A stretch of DNA of 64,000 bases from Pseudomonadota bacterium. Lineage in GTDB: Bacteria > Pseudomonadota > Gammaproteobacteria > Xanthomonadales > Rhodanobacteraceae. The position numbers and the translations under genes are program-made. Numbering within the stretch: the first letter of the stretch is position 1; every line of letters begins with the position of its first letter. Below, piece after piece: positions 29,970 through 39,175 of this stretch. The DNA is taken from assembly GCA_018240465.1 (NCBI GenBank), contig JAFEFS010000081.1, forward strand, positions 1 through 64,000. The letters run 5' to 3'. Under the pieces are notes generated by a model that saw only the letters and a program-made list of their open reading frames with translations, was not told the DNA's origin and ran no database searches.

Positions 29970-32387
29970 TCACGCGCGCGCGCGTTGCGCCTTCGTCTGG
30001 CGCACGAGCAGCTCGCGCATTGCCTGCGCGTCGAGCGTATTCGAGTAAAAACGCCCCTGGACGAGACGACAGCCGAGCACCTCGAGCACACGCACCGTGC
30101 CCTGGTCCTCGACCGCCTCAGCGACGAGGTCGATGTCCAGCGTATTCCCGAGCGCGAGGATGCTGGCGACGATGCGGCGCGCCTTTTCGTTCTGGGTGAG
30201 GTCGGAGACGAAGACACGGTCGAGCTTGATGCGGTCGACCGGCAGCTGGCGCAGGTAGGCGATCGACGAATAGCCGGTACCGAAATCGTCGAGCGCGATG
30301 CGCACACCCGCCGCGCGCAGCGCGTCGAGCTGGGAGAGCACGTTGCCGTCGGCGCGGATCAGCACGCCTTCGGTGATTTCCACGCACAGGTTGCGCCCGG
30401 GAATGCGATGGCGCGCGAGCTCGCGCAGCACCTGTCCGGCCCAGTCCGGGTCGTGGATGTCGGTGGCGGAAAAATTGACCGAGATCGTGAACGCGGGCAG
30501 GCGCGCGAGCGGCCAGTCCGCTGCCGCGCGCAATGATGCGACGAGCATCTCGTGGTCGAGCTGACCGATGAGGTTGTGCCGTTCGGCCCAGTCGATGACG
30601 TCGCTCGGGGCCACGCTCTCGGGCGCCCCCCGCCAGCGCAGCAGGGCTTCGACGCCGCGGATCTCGCCGCTGCGGATGTCGACGATCGGCTCGAAGTGTG
30701 GTTCGAAGGCACGCGCGTTCCATCCGGCCTCGATCGCCGCGTCGGCGCTGTTCGCGGCGAAGGCGCGCCGGGAGGCTTCGCGGCGGTGATCCTCGACATA
30801 GCCGGTGTAGTAGCGCTCGAGCTGGAAGATCTGCCGGTCGCTGCCCGCGACCGTCGCCAGAAACAGGCCGACCAGCACGCACAGCACCTGCGGCAGGGTC
30901 TGTCCGAACCACCACAGCGGCGCACTCAGGTACGGCACACCGGCCTTCGACGTGGTCACGCCGAGATCCAAGCTGTCGGCACCGGCATCGAGCTCGAACC
31001 GTTGCGCGAGCCGCGGGTCGGCGCCGCTCAGGGTGCCCGGCCGTGGCTCGATCTGCGCGAGCGTTCCACCGTCGGCGCCGCTCAACACCAAGCCATGGCC
31101 GCGGGCAAGCAGTTGCCGCCCCGACTGCGACTCGCCGAGCAGCACTTTGACATCGAGCGCGGCGACGACGACGCCGCGCGGGTTCGCCGTAGCAAGATAC
31201 AGCCATATGCCCGGCGCCGGCCCGCCGGCCTGCATCGCGAGCGGGCGCGAAGACGCGGTCAACCCGTCACGCTGGGCGGCAAACAGGGCATTGCGCCGGC
31301 CTGGTTCGGACGCCAGGTCGAAACCGAGCAGAACCCGGCGCGCGGCCGGCGCGGCGCGCAGCAGCGGCCAATATTCCTCGCGCCGCCGCGCCGTGACGAG
31401 CCTGCCGTCGGTATCGAACTCGCTCAGCGACACGGTGCGGCCCTGCTGCGCGGCGAGGGCGACTTCGGCCGCGGCACGCTCGCCATCGGCAACGCGCCCG
31501 GCCCAGTCGAGGCCGAGCAGCAACGGAGTGTGGTCGAGCAATTCGTCGGCGAACTCGGCGAAGCGATCCGGCGCGACCTCGCCGCTCACGCGGTAATAGG
31601 CGCGCAACGCGCCGAGCTTCTGCCCGGCCAGATCGAGGCCGGCCTGGACCTCTGCCCGGAACGCGGCACCGAGTTCGCCGAAACGTTGCTGCTCGCGCGT
31701 CACCTGCTGCGCCCCGGCATAAGCGGCCAGCACCCAGGCCGGAAGCGCGACCAGCGCCAGCGCAATCCATGGATTGCGCAACCGGTTCTGGGCGAGTTTC
31801 GGCAGGCCCGCGCGCAGTTCGCGGATCGCTATCACCGGCACCGTCATACATATCGCCAGCGTGGTCGACACCCACATCACGCTGGCGAAGGCGACGTTCT
31901 CGGGCCGCAGCGGCAGCGTGATCCAGCCGAGCGCGAGCGCGAGCATCACGGTCTTCAGCAGGCACGCCACCGGGCCGGCGAGCAGCAGCATCGACAACCA
32001 TCCGGAAGCAGACAACGCGCCGTCGCGCAACGCCGGCATGTACCGGTGCAGGACCTGCGCCGAAAGCCAGGCCTGGATTGCGCTGGCGAAGGCGATGACG
32101 ATCAGCGGAACATCGGCAAAGTCGTGCGCACCTTGCGCGCCGAGCAGGCTGAACCGCTGCCAGTCGATGCTGATGTTGTAGGCCAGCGAACCGAACAGGA
32201 CGCCGGCGAGCGCGGGCCATTTCCAGTAGTAGACGCATAGCAGGGCGACGCCGCCGACCGGCCAGAGCAGACTGTACGGGTTGGCCGCCGTGACAAGCGC
32301 GCTGATGGCGTGCGCCGCGACGATCATCGCCAACGCGGTCGCCGAAGCCTTCGCCGCAACCGACCACTTGCCGGTAAACAGAGTCAC
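29970..32387 (-). CDS. Membrane-bound cyclic-di-GMP phosphodiesterase (MASE1-CHASE-EAL layout)
   Basis: An 805-residue signalling protein. Residues 1-220 form a MASE1-like block of about eight membrane helices (YSLLWPVGGVALLCVYYWKW). Residues about 225-490 are a periplasmic CHASE-like sensor flanked by another helix near 500. Residues 540-800 are an EAL domain. Catalytic residues appear intact: Glu in GVEALLRWRG, Asn in SVNFSATDI, Glu in EITEG, the Asp pair in LDDFGTGYSS, Lys in KLDRVF, Glu in AEAVEDQGT, and Gln in LVQGRFYS. No GGDEF domain is present, so c-di-GMP hydrolysis is expected. The start is the GTG at 32387 with a G-rich leader. Confidence 0.85.
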   Translation of the reverse strand: MTLFTGKWSVAAKASATALAMIVAAHAISALVTAANPYSLLWPVGGVALLCVYYWKWPALAGVLFGSLAYNISIDWQRFSLLGAQGAHDFADVPLIVIAFASAIQAWLSAQVLHRYMPALRDGALSASGWLSMLLLAGPVACLLKTVMLALALGWITLPLRPENVAFASVMWVSTTLAICMTVPVIAIRELRAGLPKLAQNRLRNPWIALALVALPAWVLAAYAGAQQVTREQQRFGELGAAFRAEVQAGLDLAGQKLGALRAYYRVSGEVAPDRFAEFADELLDHTPLLLGLDWAGRVADGERAAAEVALAAQQGRTVSLSEFDTDGRLVTARRREEYWPLLRAAPAARRVLLGFDLASEPGRRNALFAAQRDGLTASSRPLAMQAGGPAPGIWLYLATANPRGVVVAALDVKVLLGESQSGRQLLARGHGLVLSGADGGTLAQIEPRPGTLSGADPRLAQRFELDAGADSLDLGVTTSKAGVPYLSAPLWWFGQTLPQVLCVLVGLFLATVAGSDRQIFQLERYYTGYVEDHRREASRRAFAANSADAAIEAGWNARAFEPHFEPIVDIRSGEIRGVEALLRWRGAPESVAPSDVIDWAERHNLIGQLDHEMLVASLRAAADWPLARLPAFTISVNFSATDIHDPDWAGQVLRELARHRIPGRNLCVEITEGVLIRADGNVLSQLDALRAAGVRIALDDFGTGYSSIAYLRQLPVDRIKLDRVFVSDLTQNEKARRIVASILALGNTLDIDLVAEAVEDQGTVRVLEVLGCRLVQGRFYSNTLDAQAMRELLVRQTKAQRARA

Positions 32388-32610
32388 CCGACCGCCCCCG
32401 ATCGATGAACCGCCACCGCAGCCTCGCTGCGCCCCATCCTGCCCGCGGATACGTCGTCCTCGACGTCCGTCCCGACCATGTCGCTCGTAGCGTCAATACT
32501 GGCGGCATCCTCTGGCGCCCGCACCGTTCGCGGCCTGTCCGCATTGTGTTCCACCCGGCGGGTTTCGCCAAGCGGTCGGAAAAAAAATTTTTGTCCGCCG
32601 GCAGCGCGGT

Positions 32611-33606
32611 TTATTCGCCGGCGTAGATCGCCACGTGGGTCTTGCCGTCGCGATCGACCCAGCCGCGGAACATGCCGTCCGTGTTGAACGGCATCGCGAT
32701 GTTGCCGTCCTTGTCGAGCGCGATCACGCCGCCATCGCCGCCGAGCTTGGGGATCACGCCGAGCACGACTTCGTCGGCCGCCTTCTTCAGCGCATCGCCG
32801 CGGAATTCGACGCGCGCACAGATGTCGCGCGCCGCCGTGGCGCGGATGTAGAACTCACCCCAGCCGGTCGCCGACACGGCGCAGCGCGCGTCGGCGTAAG
32901 TGCCGGCGCCGATGATCGGCGAATCGCCGACGCGGCCGAAGCGCTTGTTGGTCATGCCGCCGGTCGAGGTGCCCGCGGCGAGATTGCCTTTGGAATCGAG
33001 CGCCACCGCGCCGACCGTGCCGTGGTGCGGCGTCTTGCCCGGCTCGACGGTCTTTGCTTTTTCTTCTGCGATCGCTTCCTGCAGCGCCTTCCAGCGCGCT
33101 TCGGTGTAGAAGTATTTCGGATCGACCAACTGCATGCCTATCGATTGGGCGAACTTCTCCGCGCCGTCGTCGATCAGCATGACATGCTCGGATTTTTCCA
33201 TGACCGCGCGCGCCAGCTCGATCGGGTTCTTGATCCGGTGCACGTTGGCCACCGCACCGGCGCGCAACGTCGCGCCGTCCATGATCGAGGCGTCGAGTTC
33301 GTTCTTGCCGTCGTGGTTGAACACGGCGCCCTTGCCGGCGTTGAAATTCGGATCGTCCTCGAGCACGACGATCGCATGCGTCACCGCGTCCAGGCTGCTG
33401 CCGCCGGACTTGAGCGTGCTGTATCCCGCCTGCAGCGCCCTTTCCAGCGCCGCGCGCACGGCCTTTTCCTTTTCCGGAGTCATCTCCTTGCGCACGACGC
33501 CGGCACCGCCGTGGATGACGAGAACGGGAGTGGCGGCATGGGTCATCGAAACAACTCCGAGGCTGAGCAACAGGGCGGGTAAAAGGCGGCGGGACGGATG
33601 CGACAT
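32611..33606 (-). CDS. iaaA: Isoaspartyl peptidase/L-asparaginase (Ntn-hydrolase), exported
   Basis: A 331-residue plant-type asparaginase with a signal peptide (LLPALLLSLGVVSMTHA). PVLVIHGGAGVVRKEMTPE opens the alpha subunit. Autocleavage should occur before the Thr in HHGTVGAVALDSKGNLAAGT, which becomes the N-terminal nucleophile. RVGDSPIIGAGTYAD is the substrate-pocket region. It hydrolyses isoaspartyl dipeptides and asparagine, here predicted in the periplasm. The start at 33606 has GGAG seven bases upstream; the longer frame to 33672 lies in the divergent promoter region. Confidence 0.92.
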   Translation of the reverse strand: MSHPSRRLLPALLLSLGVVSMTHAATPVLVIHGGAGVVRKEMTPEKEKAVRAALERALQAGYSTLKSGGSSLDAVTHAIVVLEDDPNFNAGKGAVFNHDGKNELDASIMDGATLRAGAVANVHRIKNPIELARAVMEKSEHVMLIDDGAEKFAQSIGMQLVDPKYFYTEARWKALQEAIAEEKAKTVEPGKTPHHGTVGAVALDSKGNLAAGTSTGGMTNKRFGRVGDSPIIGAGTYADARCAVSATGWGEFYIRATAARDICARVEFRGDALKKAADEVVLGVIPKLGGDGGVIALDKDGNIAMPFNTDGMFRGWVDRDGKTHVAIYAGE

Positions 33607-33664
33607 GCTGTACTCCAACGTGGGCTTGAAGTATACGGGGACGAATTGGAACGGGAATCCTGAA

Positions 33665-34003
33665 ATGTACAACTATCTGTTGCCGATTGTCCTGCTGCTC
33701 GCCTCGAACGTGTTCATGACGTTCGCCTGGTACGGGCACCTGAAATTCACCGACCGGCCGCTGTGGATCGTCATCCTCGTCAGCTGGGCCATCGCCTTTT
33801 TCGAATACTGCCTGCAGGTGCCGGGCAACCGCATCGGCTATCGCGTCTACAACCCGGCGCAACTGAAGACGATCCAGGAGATCATCACCCTCGCCGTCTT
33901 CGTCGCCTTCTCCACGTTCTACCTCGGCGCCGAGATCAAGTGGAACCACCTCGTCGGCTTCGCCCTGATCGTGGCCGCGGCGTTCTTCATTTTTCTCGAC
34001 TAG
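33665..34003 (+). CDS. DMT-superfamily small membrane protein (DUF486)
   Basis: A 112-residue protein with four membrane segments: LLPIVLLLASNVFMTFAWYG, WIVILVSWAIAFFEYCLQVP, IITLAVFVAFSTFYL and LVGFALIVAAAFFIFL. The core FEYCLQVPGNRIGYRVYNPA matches the conserved DUF486 middle region. It belongs to the drug/metabolite transporter fold; the substrate is unknown. The gene is divergent from the asparaginase with only 58 bases between starts, so their promoters must overlap or abut. Confidence 0.88.
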   Translation: MYNYLLPIVLLLASNVFMTFAWYGHLKFTDRPLWIVILVSWAIAFFEYCLQVPGNRIGYRVYNPAQLKTIQEIITLAVFVAFSTFYLGAEIKWNHLVGFALIVAAAFFIFLD

Positions 34004-34351
34004 ATGCCACCACTCTTTCAGACGAATGAACCTGACCCGCTGTCCGGACCCGCTTTCCCGAGCCGATCACTATTCCGTCCCGAAATGGCCGATTGAACGT
34101 ATGGCTTCGCGGCGGCAGACTCGCTCCCAGCCCGAGCACACGATGCTCACCCCAAGGCCATGGCGTATGCTCCGCGCACAATCAATTCGGCGGCCATGAC
34201 AAGATATTGTGTGCAAAGCGCGCGTTACGAGCCATCTCATGACTACACGAACCGCTTCCTGCTCTTGCGGCCAACCACGCATCGAAGCCTGGGGTGAGTA
34301 GTAGCCCGGAAGAAGCGCAGCGAAATCCAGGGCCGTGCCGCGCACGCCGGC
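34004..34351. other. Intergenic region holding one copy of a window-internal repeat
   Basis: 348 bases without a supported gene between the DUF486 gene and the UbiF/I-like gene. Bases 34044-34158 are the inverted partner of the repeat at 58798-58916 and are listed separately. The remaining part, up to 34351, is of lower GC and shows scattered frames on both strands without family features. Confidence 0.5.
34044..34158 (-). repeat. Repeat copy A, inverted relative to copy at 58798-58916
   Basis: Read on the minus strand, the segment begins GGCCTTGGGGTGAGC (identical over 15 bases to the copy at 58798) and contains GCTCGGG. It then has a block GAAGCCATACGTTCAATCGG plus CCA that differs from the other copy at one of 23 positions, and later GATCGGCT. 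About 115 bases are alignable. Frames through both copies share the peptide RSHTFNRP, but neither looks like a gene. Its nature is unknown. Confidence 0.7.
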
Positions 34352-35539
34352 TCAGCCCGCCGCACGCCGCGCGAAGAAGCGTCTGAGTGGAGCGATGCGC
34401 CCGACCAGGGCAAGGCCCGCGCCACGCATCGCGGCAACCACGGCGACATCGCTGCCGAAGCCGCTCTGGATCGCGTCGAAGGCGTGCGCGGAGATCGCGT
34501 TGTCGCTGCGCCGGCGGCGCTCGTAGCGGCGCAATGTCGCCTCCGATGCGATATCGGCTTTGCGTATCCGCGCATCGTCCAGCACGCCCGCGAGTTCGAC
34601 CGCATCGCGGAAACCGAGATTGACGCCCTGCCCCGCGAGCGGGTGCACGACGTGCGCGGCGTCGCCGACCAAGGCGAAGCGCGGCGCGACATAGCGCTCG
34701 GCGAGACACATCCTGAGCGCAAAGGCAGCGCGCGCCGTCGTCGCAGCGATCGCGCCGAGGCGGAAGTCGAACGCCGCGCCGAGTTCGGCGCGAAAGGTTG
34801 CGTCGTCGAGCGCGAGCAGGCGCGCGGCTTCCTCGTCCGCCACCGACCAGACGATCGAGCTGCGCCCGTCGGTCAGCGGCAGGAACGCAAGCGTCGCGCC
34901 GGGCAGGAAACGCTGCCATGCGGTCGCTTCGTGTGGGCGCTCGTGCGCGACGTGGGCGACGATGCCGCGCTGGGCGTAGTCGCGGTCGCGCGTTTCGATG
35001 CCGAGCAGGTTGCGCAGAACCGAATCGGCGCCGTCGGCCGCGACGACGAGGTGCGCGCGCAGATGCGTGCCGTCATCGAGCGCGAGCGAGCGCGTGTCAC
35101 CGTGCGCGTCGAGCTCGCTCGCCACCACGCGCGCCGGACAACGCAGCATGATGCCGTCGTGGCGCTCGATCGCCTGCCACAGCAGCGACTGGATCAATTT
35201 GTTCTCGACGATGTAGCCGAGCGCGGAGGCGCCTTCGTCGGCCGCATCGAAGGCGAGCGCGCCGGGCGCGAGCGCGTCCCAGACGCGCATGCGCCGATAG
35301 GCGCTCGCACGCGCCGAGGCGATGGCCGTCCACACGTCCAGACGCTGCAGCAGCGCGATCGACGAAGCGGCGAGCGCGACCACGCGCAGATCGACTTCGT
35401 CCTCGGCACGCCATGGCGCGGGCGCGCGCGATTCGACCAAGGCAACCTCGAAACCGCGCTGCGCGAGGTCGAGCGCGAGCGCCGCGCCGACCATGCCGGC
35501 GCCGACGATAGCGACGTCAGCAATCTGGCGTCTGCTCAT
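34352..35539 (-). CDS. FAD-dependent ubiquinone-biosynthesis hydroxylase (UbiF/UbiI type)
   Basis: A 395-residue flavoprotein mono-oxygenase. The N-terminal dinucleotide fold is DVAIVGAGMVGAALALDLAQ. HLVVAADGADSVLRNLLGI is the DG motif. FALVGDAAHVVHPLAGQGVN then LGFRDAVELA is the second FAD motif, written with GDAAH as in UbiI/UbiF/VisC. It would hydroxylate the polyprenyl-phenol ring on the way to ubiquinone; which position (C5 or C6) cannot be settled. Its ATG overlaps the UbiH-like stop by four bases, so the pair is an operon. Confidence 0.87.
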   Translation of the reverse strand: MSRRQIADVAIVGAGMVGAALALDLAQRGFEVALVESRAPAPWRAEDEVDLRVVALAASSIALLQRLDVWTAIASARASAYRRMRVWDALAPGALAFDAADEGASALGYIVENKLIQSLLWQAIERHDGIMLRCPARVVASELDAHGDTRSLALDDGTHLRAHLVVAADGADSVLRNLLGIETRDRDYAQRGIVAHVAHERPHEATAWQRFLPGATLAFLPLTDGRSSIVWSVADEEAARLLALDDATFRAELGAAFDFRLGAIAATTARAAFALRMCLAERYVAPRFALVGDAAHVVHPLAGQGVNLGFRDAVELAGVLDDARIRKADIASEATLRRYERRRRSDNAISAHAFDAIQSGFGSDVAVVAAMRGAGLALVGRIAPLRRFFARRAAG

Positions 35540-36765
35540 ACGCCGCCCCGCAGCGCCAAAGCCGGCGCATGCCCGCGAAAGCCCATGCCGCGCGCGACCA
35601 CGGCCTGTTTCAACGGCGCGATACGATCGATCGCGATCAGGCCGAGCGAACGCAACGCCTTCAGCGGCAGCGCCTCGCTGGCGGTCCAGCGCGCAAGGGA
35701 ATCGCTGGCCGCCGCGGTGCCTTCGCGATCCTCGCGGCGCAGTTCGACGTAGCGCCGCAGCAGCGCGGCGTCGCCGGCATCGCCGCCGGCGCGCGCCTGC
35801 GCGACCAGAAGTTCGGCCAGGGTCAGTGCATCGCGCAGGCCGAGGTTGAATCCCTGCGCGCCGATCGGGTGGATCGTCTGCGCCGCATTGCCGACCAGCA
35901 CCGCACGCGGCCCGATCACGCGCTGCGCAAACATGCATGCGAGCGGATGCGAAACGCGCTTGCCGAGGCGTGAGAATTTGCCGAGCCGGTAGCCGAAGCG
36001 TTCATGCAGCTCGGCGAGGAAGCCGGCGTCGTCGAGCACGGCCACGCGCGCCGCATCCGCAGTCGGTACCGTCATGACGACTCCTGCGCGCCGGTCCGCG
36101 AGCGGCAGCACCGCCACCGGGCCGGTCGCGGTGAAGCGCTCCCAGGCGCGGCCGTCCATTGCGCGCTCCGGCTGCACGGTCGCGACGAAAGCGGTCTGCG
36201 TATAGTCGAAGCGGTCCGCGCCGATGCCGAGCGCATCACGCACGAACGAGCCGGTGCCGTCGGCGCCGACGAGCAGGCGCGTGCGCAGGCGTTGTTCGCC
36301 TTCGCCGGCCGCTAGCGTGGCGAGGATGCCGTCGTCGTCGGATTCGATCGCGCTCAACCTCGCCGGCGCGTGGCGCACGAGATTCACGCAGCGCTCCAGC
36401 CGCATCAGCAAGCCGTTGCCGAGTTCGCACGCGGGGCAGGTCGCGCCGAAGGCATCGAGGCCGTGTTCGGCCGCGGCCAGGCGTATCGCGCCGAACTCAC
36501 CGCGGCGGCTGACGTGCACGCTCCGGATCGGCGTCGCCTTCGCCTCGACCAACGGCCACACGCCGAGCGCGCTCAGCGCGTTGACGCTCGCGCGCGCGAG
36601 CGCGAGGCAGCGCTCGTCGGGATTCGCCAGCGGATTGATCTGCGACGCCACGGCCTCGACCTGGGCGACGCGCAGGCCGCTGCCGTCGAGCGCGATCGCG
36701 AGGCTGGAACCGACCAGGCCACCGCCGACGATCAATACGTCGCAGTCGTTGGTTTCGGCGCTCAT
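35536..36765 (-). CDS. ubiH: 2-polyprenyl-6-methoxyphenol hydroxylase (UbiH type)
   Basis: A 409-residue flavin hydroxylase. The FAD-binding start is CDVLIVGGGLVGSSLAIALD. RLLVGADGTGSFVRDALGIG is the DG motif. AVLVGNAAQTIHPIGAQGFN then LGLRDALTLAELL has the GNAAQTIHP variant characteristic of UbiH. It catalyses C1 hydroxylation in aerobic ubiquinone synthesis. It is first of the two-gene minus-strand unit and divergent from the DUF6580-like membrane protein with 92 bases between starts. Confidence 0.9.
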   Translation of the reverse strand: MSAETNDCDVLIVGGGLVGSSLAIALDGSGLRVAQVEAVASQINPLANPDERCLALARASVNALSALGVWPLVEAKATPIRSVHVSRRGEFGAIRLAAAEHGLDAFGATCPACELGNGLLMRLERCVNLVRHAPARLSAIESDDDGILATLAAGEGEQRLRTRLLVGADGTGSFVRDALGIGADRFDYTQTAFVATVQPERAMDGRAWERFTATGPVAVLPLADRRAGVVMTVPTADAARVAVLDDAGFLAELHERFGYRLGKFSRLGKRVSHPLACMFAQRVIGPRAVLVGNAAQTIHPIGAQGFNLGLRDALTLAELLVAQARAGGDAGDAALLRRYVELRREDREGTAAASDSLARWTASEALPLKALRSLGLIAIDRIAPLKQAVVARGMGFRGHAPALALRGGV

Positions 36766-36857
36766 TGGCGGGATTCGTCATTCATGGCGCCAATGATATG
36801 ATACGAACCGCATTTCGGCCCGGTTTTCCGCGCCGACGTTTGGACACGGAGACCACC

Positions 36858-37502
36858 ATGCAGCCCGACACCCCCTCTTCCACCGTTTCGCCGCGCAGCC
36901 TGGTGCTGATCGCGATGATCGCCTGCGCGATCGGCGCGCGCCTGATCAATTGGTACGTGCCCGGCGTGCTGCCGCAGAATTTCACGCCGGTCGAAGCGAC
37001 CGCGCTGTTCGGCGGCGCCTATTTTGCCGACCGCCGGCTTGCTTTCATCGTGCCGCTGGCCGCGATGCTGCTCGCCGATTTGCTGATTTCGTTGTCGCTG
37101 TCGCTGCAATTGGTCAGTGACTGGCTGCACACGCTGCCGGCGGTCTATCTGTGCATCGCGTTGACCGTGTTCGGCGGTTTCGGTCTGCACAACAAGGTCA
37201 GTCCACTGCGCGTCGGCGCATACGGCTTTGCCAGCGCGGTGCTGTTTTTCATCGTCACCAATTTCGCGGCCTGGCTTGCGGCGCATCCCGAGTTGCTTTT
37301 CAACGACCAGTTCGCGGCGGTGCGAGCAAGCTATCCGAGTGCGGAAGACGCGTGCGTCAAGGGACTCGCCGCCTGCTACATAGCAGGCATCCCGTTTTTC
37401 AAGGGCACGCTGTACGGCACGCTGTTCTGGAGCGCCGCACTGTTCGGCGGCTTCGAGCTGATGCGCCGCCGCTGGCCGAGCCTGCAGCCGGCGCACGCGT
37501 GA
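36858..37502 (+). CDS. Multi-pass membrane protein, DUF6580-like
   Basis: A 214-residue protein with about five membrane helices (SLVLIAMIACAIGARLI, RLAFIVPLAAMLLADLLISL, AVYLCIALTVFGGFGL, VGAYGFASAVLFFIVTNFAA and TLFWSAALFGGFELM). The motif FTPVEATALFGGAYFADRRL resembles the DUF6580 opening. The overall helix pattern is reminiscent of small S-components of ECF vitamin transporters, which is inference. GGAGA lies six bases before the ATG. The cobalamin adenosyltransferase gene starts 12 bases downstream, making a link with corrinoid or a related cofactor possible. Confidence 0.7.
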   Translation: MQPDTPSSTVSPRSLVLIAMIACAIGARLINWYVPGVLPQNFTPVEATALFGGAYFADRRLAFIVPLAAMLLADLLISLSLSLQLVSDWLHTLPAVYLCIALTVFGGFGLHNKVSPLRVGAYGFASAVLFFIVTNFAAWLAAHPELLFNDQFAAVRASYPSAEDACVKGLAACYIAGIPFFKGTLYGTLFWSAALFGGFELMRRRWPSLQPAHA

Positions 37503-37514
37503 TGCGGGTGCGGT

Positions 37515-38072
37515 GTGGGTAACCGCCTCTCCAAAATCTATACGCGCACCGGCGACGACGGCACCACCGGCCTCGGCGACGGCACACGCGTGGCCAAGGA
37601 CAGCGCACGCGTCGCCAGCTACGGCACGGTTGACGAGTTGAACAGCGTGGTCGGCGTCGTGCTTGCGCAGGACATTCCCGATGCGGTACGCGAGACGCTG
37701 ATCCAGGTGCAGCACGACCTGTTCGATCTCGGCGGCGAGCTGTGCATCCCCGGCATGGCGATGATTCACGCGGCCGACATCGACCGGCTCGAAACCACGC
37801 TCGACGGCTTCAACACCGACCTGCCACCGCTGAAGGATTTCATCCTGCCCGGCGGCGGCGCGGCCGCGGCGTACTGCCATGTCGCGCGCACGGTGTGCCG
37901 GCGTGCGGAACGCGAGGTCGTCGCGCTCGCGCGCAGCGAAGCGGTGCGCGCGGAGGCGATCCGCTATCTCAATCGCCTCTCCGACCTGCTGTTCGTGATC
38001 GCGCGCGTGCTCGCGCGTGCCTCGGGCCACGGCGAGGTTTTGTGGCAGCATGAGCGCAGGAAGCGAACCTGA
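37515..38072 (+). CDS. ATP:cob(I)alamin adenosyltransferase, PduO/MMAB type
   Basis: A 185-residue enzyme that adds the adenosyl group of ATP to cob(I)alamin. The N-terminal ATP loop is KIYTRTGDDGTTGLGDGTRV. SYGTVDELNSVVGVVLAQ holds the conserved Asp-Glu, and FILPGGGAAAAYCHVARTVC plus RRAEREVVAL holds the Arg residues of the subunit interface. YLNRLSDLLFVIARVL is the C-terminal family signature. The start codon is GTG at 37515, chosen because the conserved protein begins at once. Confidence 0.93.
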   Translation: MGNRLSKIYTRTGDDGTTGLGDGTRVAKDSARVASYGTVDELNSVVGVVLAQDIPDAVRETLIQVQHDLFDLGGELCIPGMAMIHAADIDRLETTLDGFNTDLPPLKDFILPGGGAAAAYCHVARTVCRRAEREVVALARSEAVRAEAIRYLNRLSDLLFVIARVLARASGHGEVLWQHERRKRT

Positions 38073-38080
38073 CGCCTCTC

Positions 38081-39001
38081 ATGCATCCGCTGCTCTACAC
38101 CCATCCTGCATGCCTGCGCCACTCGGCCGGGCCCGGTCATCCCGAATCGCCGGCGCGCCTGCAGGCCGTGCTCGAAGCGCTCGACCACGACCGCTTCGCG
38201 ATGCTCGACCGCATCGAGGCGCCACGCGCGACCCGCGCACAGCTCGAGCTCGTGCACGATGCCGGCCTCGTCGCGCTCGTGCACGCCACGGCGCCGGACG
38301 AAGGCTATGCGCAACTCGATGCCGACACCGCGATGTCGCCCGATTCGCTCGAAGCCGCACTGCGCGCCGCCGGCGCCGTCTGCGCCGCGGTCGATGCCCT
38401 GCTCGACGGCAGCGCGACACGCGCGTTCTGCGCGGTGCGCCCCCCGGGCCATCATGCCACGCACGAGACGCCGATGGGGTTCTGCCTGTTCAACAACGTC
38501 GCGGTCGGCGCCGCGCACGCGCTCAGCAAGGGGCTCGAACGCATCGCCATCGTCGACTTCGACGTGCACCACGGTAACGGCACCCAGGACATTTTCTGGG
38601 ACAATGCGGGCGTGCTCTATGCCTCCACGCATCAGGCGCCGCTGTACCCCGGCACCGGCGCGGAAAACGAGCGCGGTGTCGGCAACATCGTCAATGCGCC
38701 ATTGCCGGCCGCATCGAACTCATTCATGTTCCGCGAGGCCTGTCGCGACATCGTCCTGCCCGCAGTCGAGCGCTTCCGTCCGCAACTGGTGATGATTTCA
38801 GCGGGCTTCGACGCGCACTATCTCGATCCACTCGCCAACCTCAACCTCGGTGCGCCCGACTTCGACTGGATCACGCGCGAGCTGGTCGACATCGCGCGCA
38901 AGCATGCGCGCGGACGCGTCATCTCCAGCCTCGAAGGCGGCTACAGCCTCACCGCGTTGCGCCAGTCGACGGCGGCGCACGTCGCCGCGCTGATCGAGTG
39001 A
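38081..39001 (+). CDS. Histone-deacetylase superfamily protein (acetylpolyamine/class II type)
   Basis: A 306-residue zinc amidohydrolase. HPACLRHSAGPGHPESPARL opens the fold. RPPGHHATHETPMGFCLFNN contains the catalytic His pair. IVDFDVHHGNGTQDIFW contains the zinc-binding Asp and His, and MISAGFDAHYLDPLANLNLG the third ligand. SLEGGYSLTALRQSTAAHV carries the Tyr-containing loop near the end. Bacterial members act on acetylated amines or proteins; the substrate here is unknown. It follows the adenosyltransferase by eight bases. Confidence 0.9.
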   Translation: MHPLLYTHPACLRHSAGPGHPESPARLQAVLEALDHDRFAMLDRIEAPRATRAQLELVHDAGLVALVHATAPDEGYAQLDADTAMSPDSLEAALRAAGAVCAAVDALLDGSATRAFCAVRPPGHHATHETPMGFCLFNNVAVGAAHALSKGLERIAIVDFDVHHGNGTQDIFWDNAGVLYASTHQAPLYPGTGAENERGVGNIVNAPLPAASNSFMFREACRDIVLPAVERFRPQLVMISAGFDAHYLDPLANLNLGAPDFDWITRELVDIARKHARGRVISSLEGGYSLTALRQSTAAHVAALIE

Positions 39002-39028
39002 TGCTGCATTCCATTTTTTGAGCCATCG

Positions 39029-39126
39029 TTAACGCGGATCAGAGCGGACCAAGAAAGACAAGAGCGGAAACAACTGTTCGGTCAATCCGCTTTTATCCGC
39101 TATATATCCGCTCGTATCTGCGTTAA
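39029..39126. repeat. Long imperfect inverted repeat after the deacetylase gene
   Basis: Arms at 39029-39048 (TTAACGCGGATCAGAGCGGA) and 39107-39126 pair at 17 of 20 positions. Inside, the left half carries AGCGGA-type words and the right half three copies of ATCCGCT (near 39085, 39095 and 39106), so the whole 98 bases can fold into one long stem. It lies between a plus-strand gene end and a minus-strand gene end. It could serve as a bidirectional terminator, or it may be a dispersed repeat of the TCTGCGTT type seen between genes in many bacteria. Confidence 0.65.
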
Positions 39127-39175
39127 GACTTTCCGGCGGAGGGCAGCGCGATGCGTCGACGACCGCCCGATTGCT

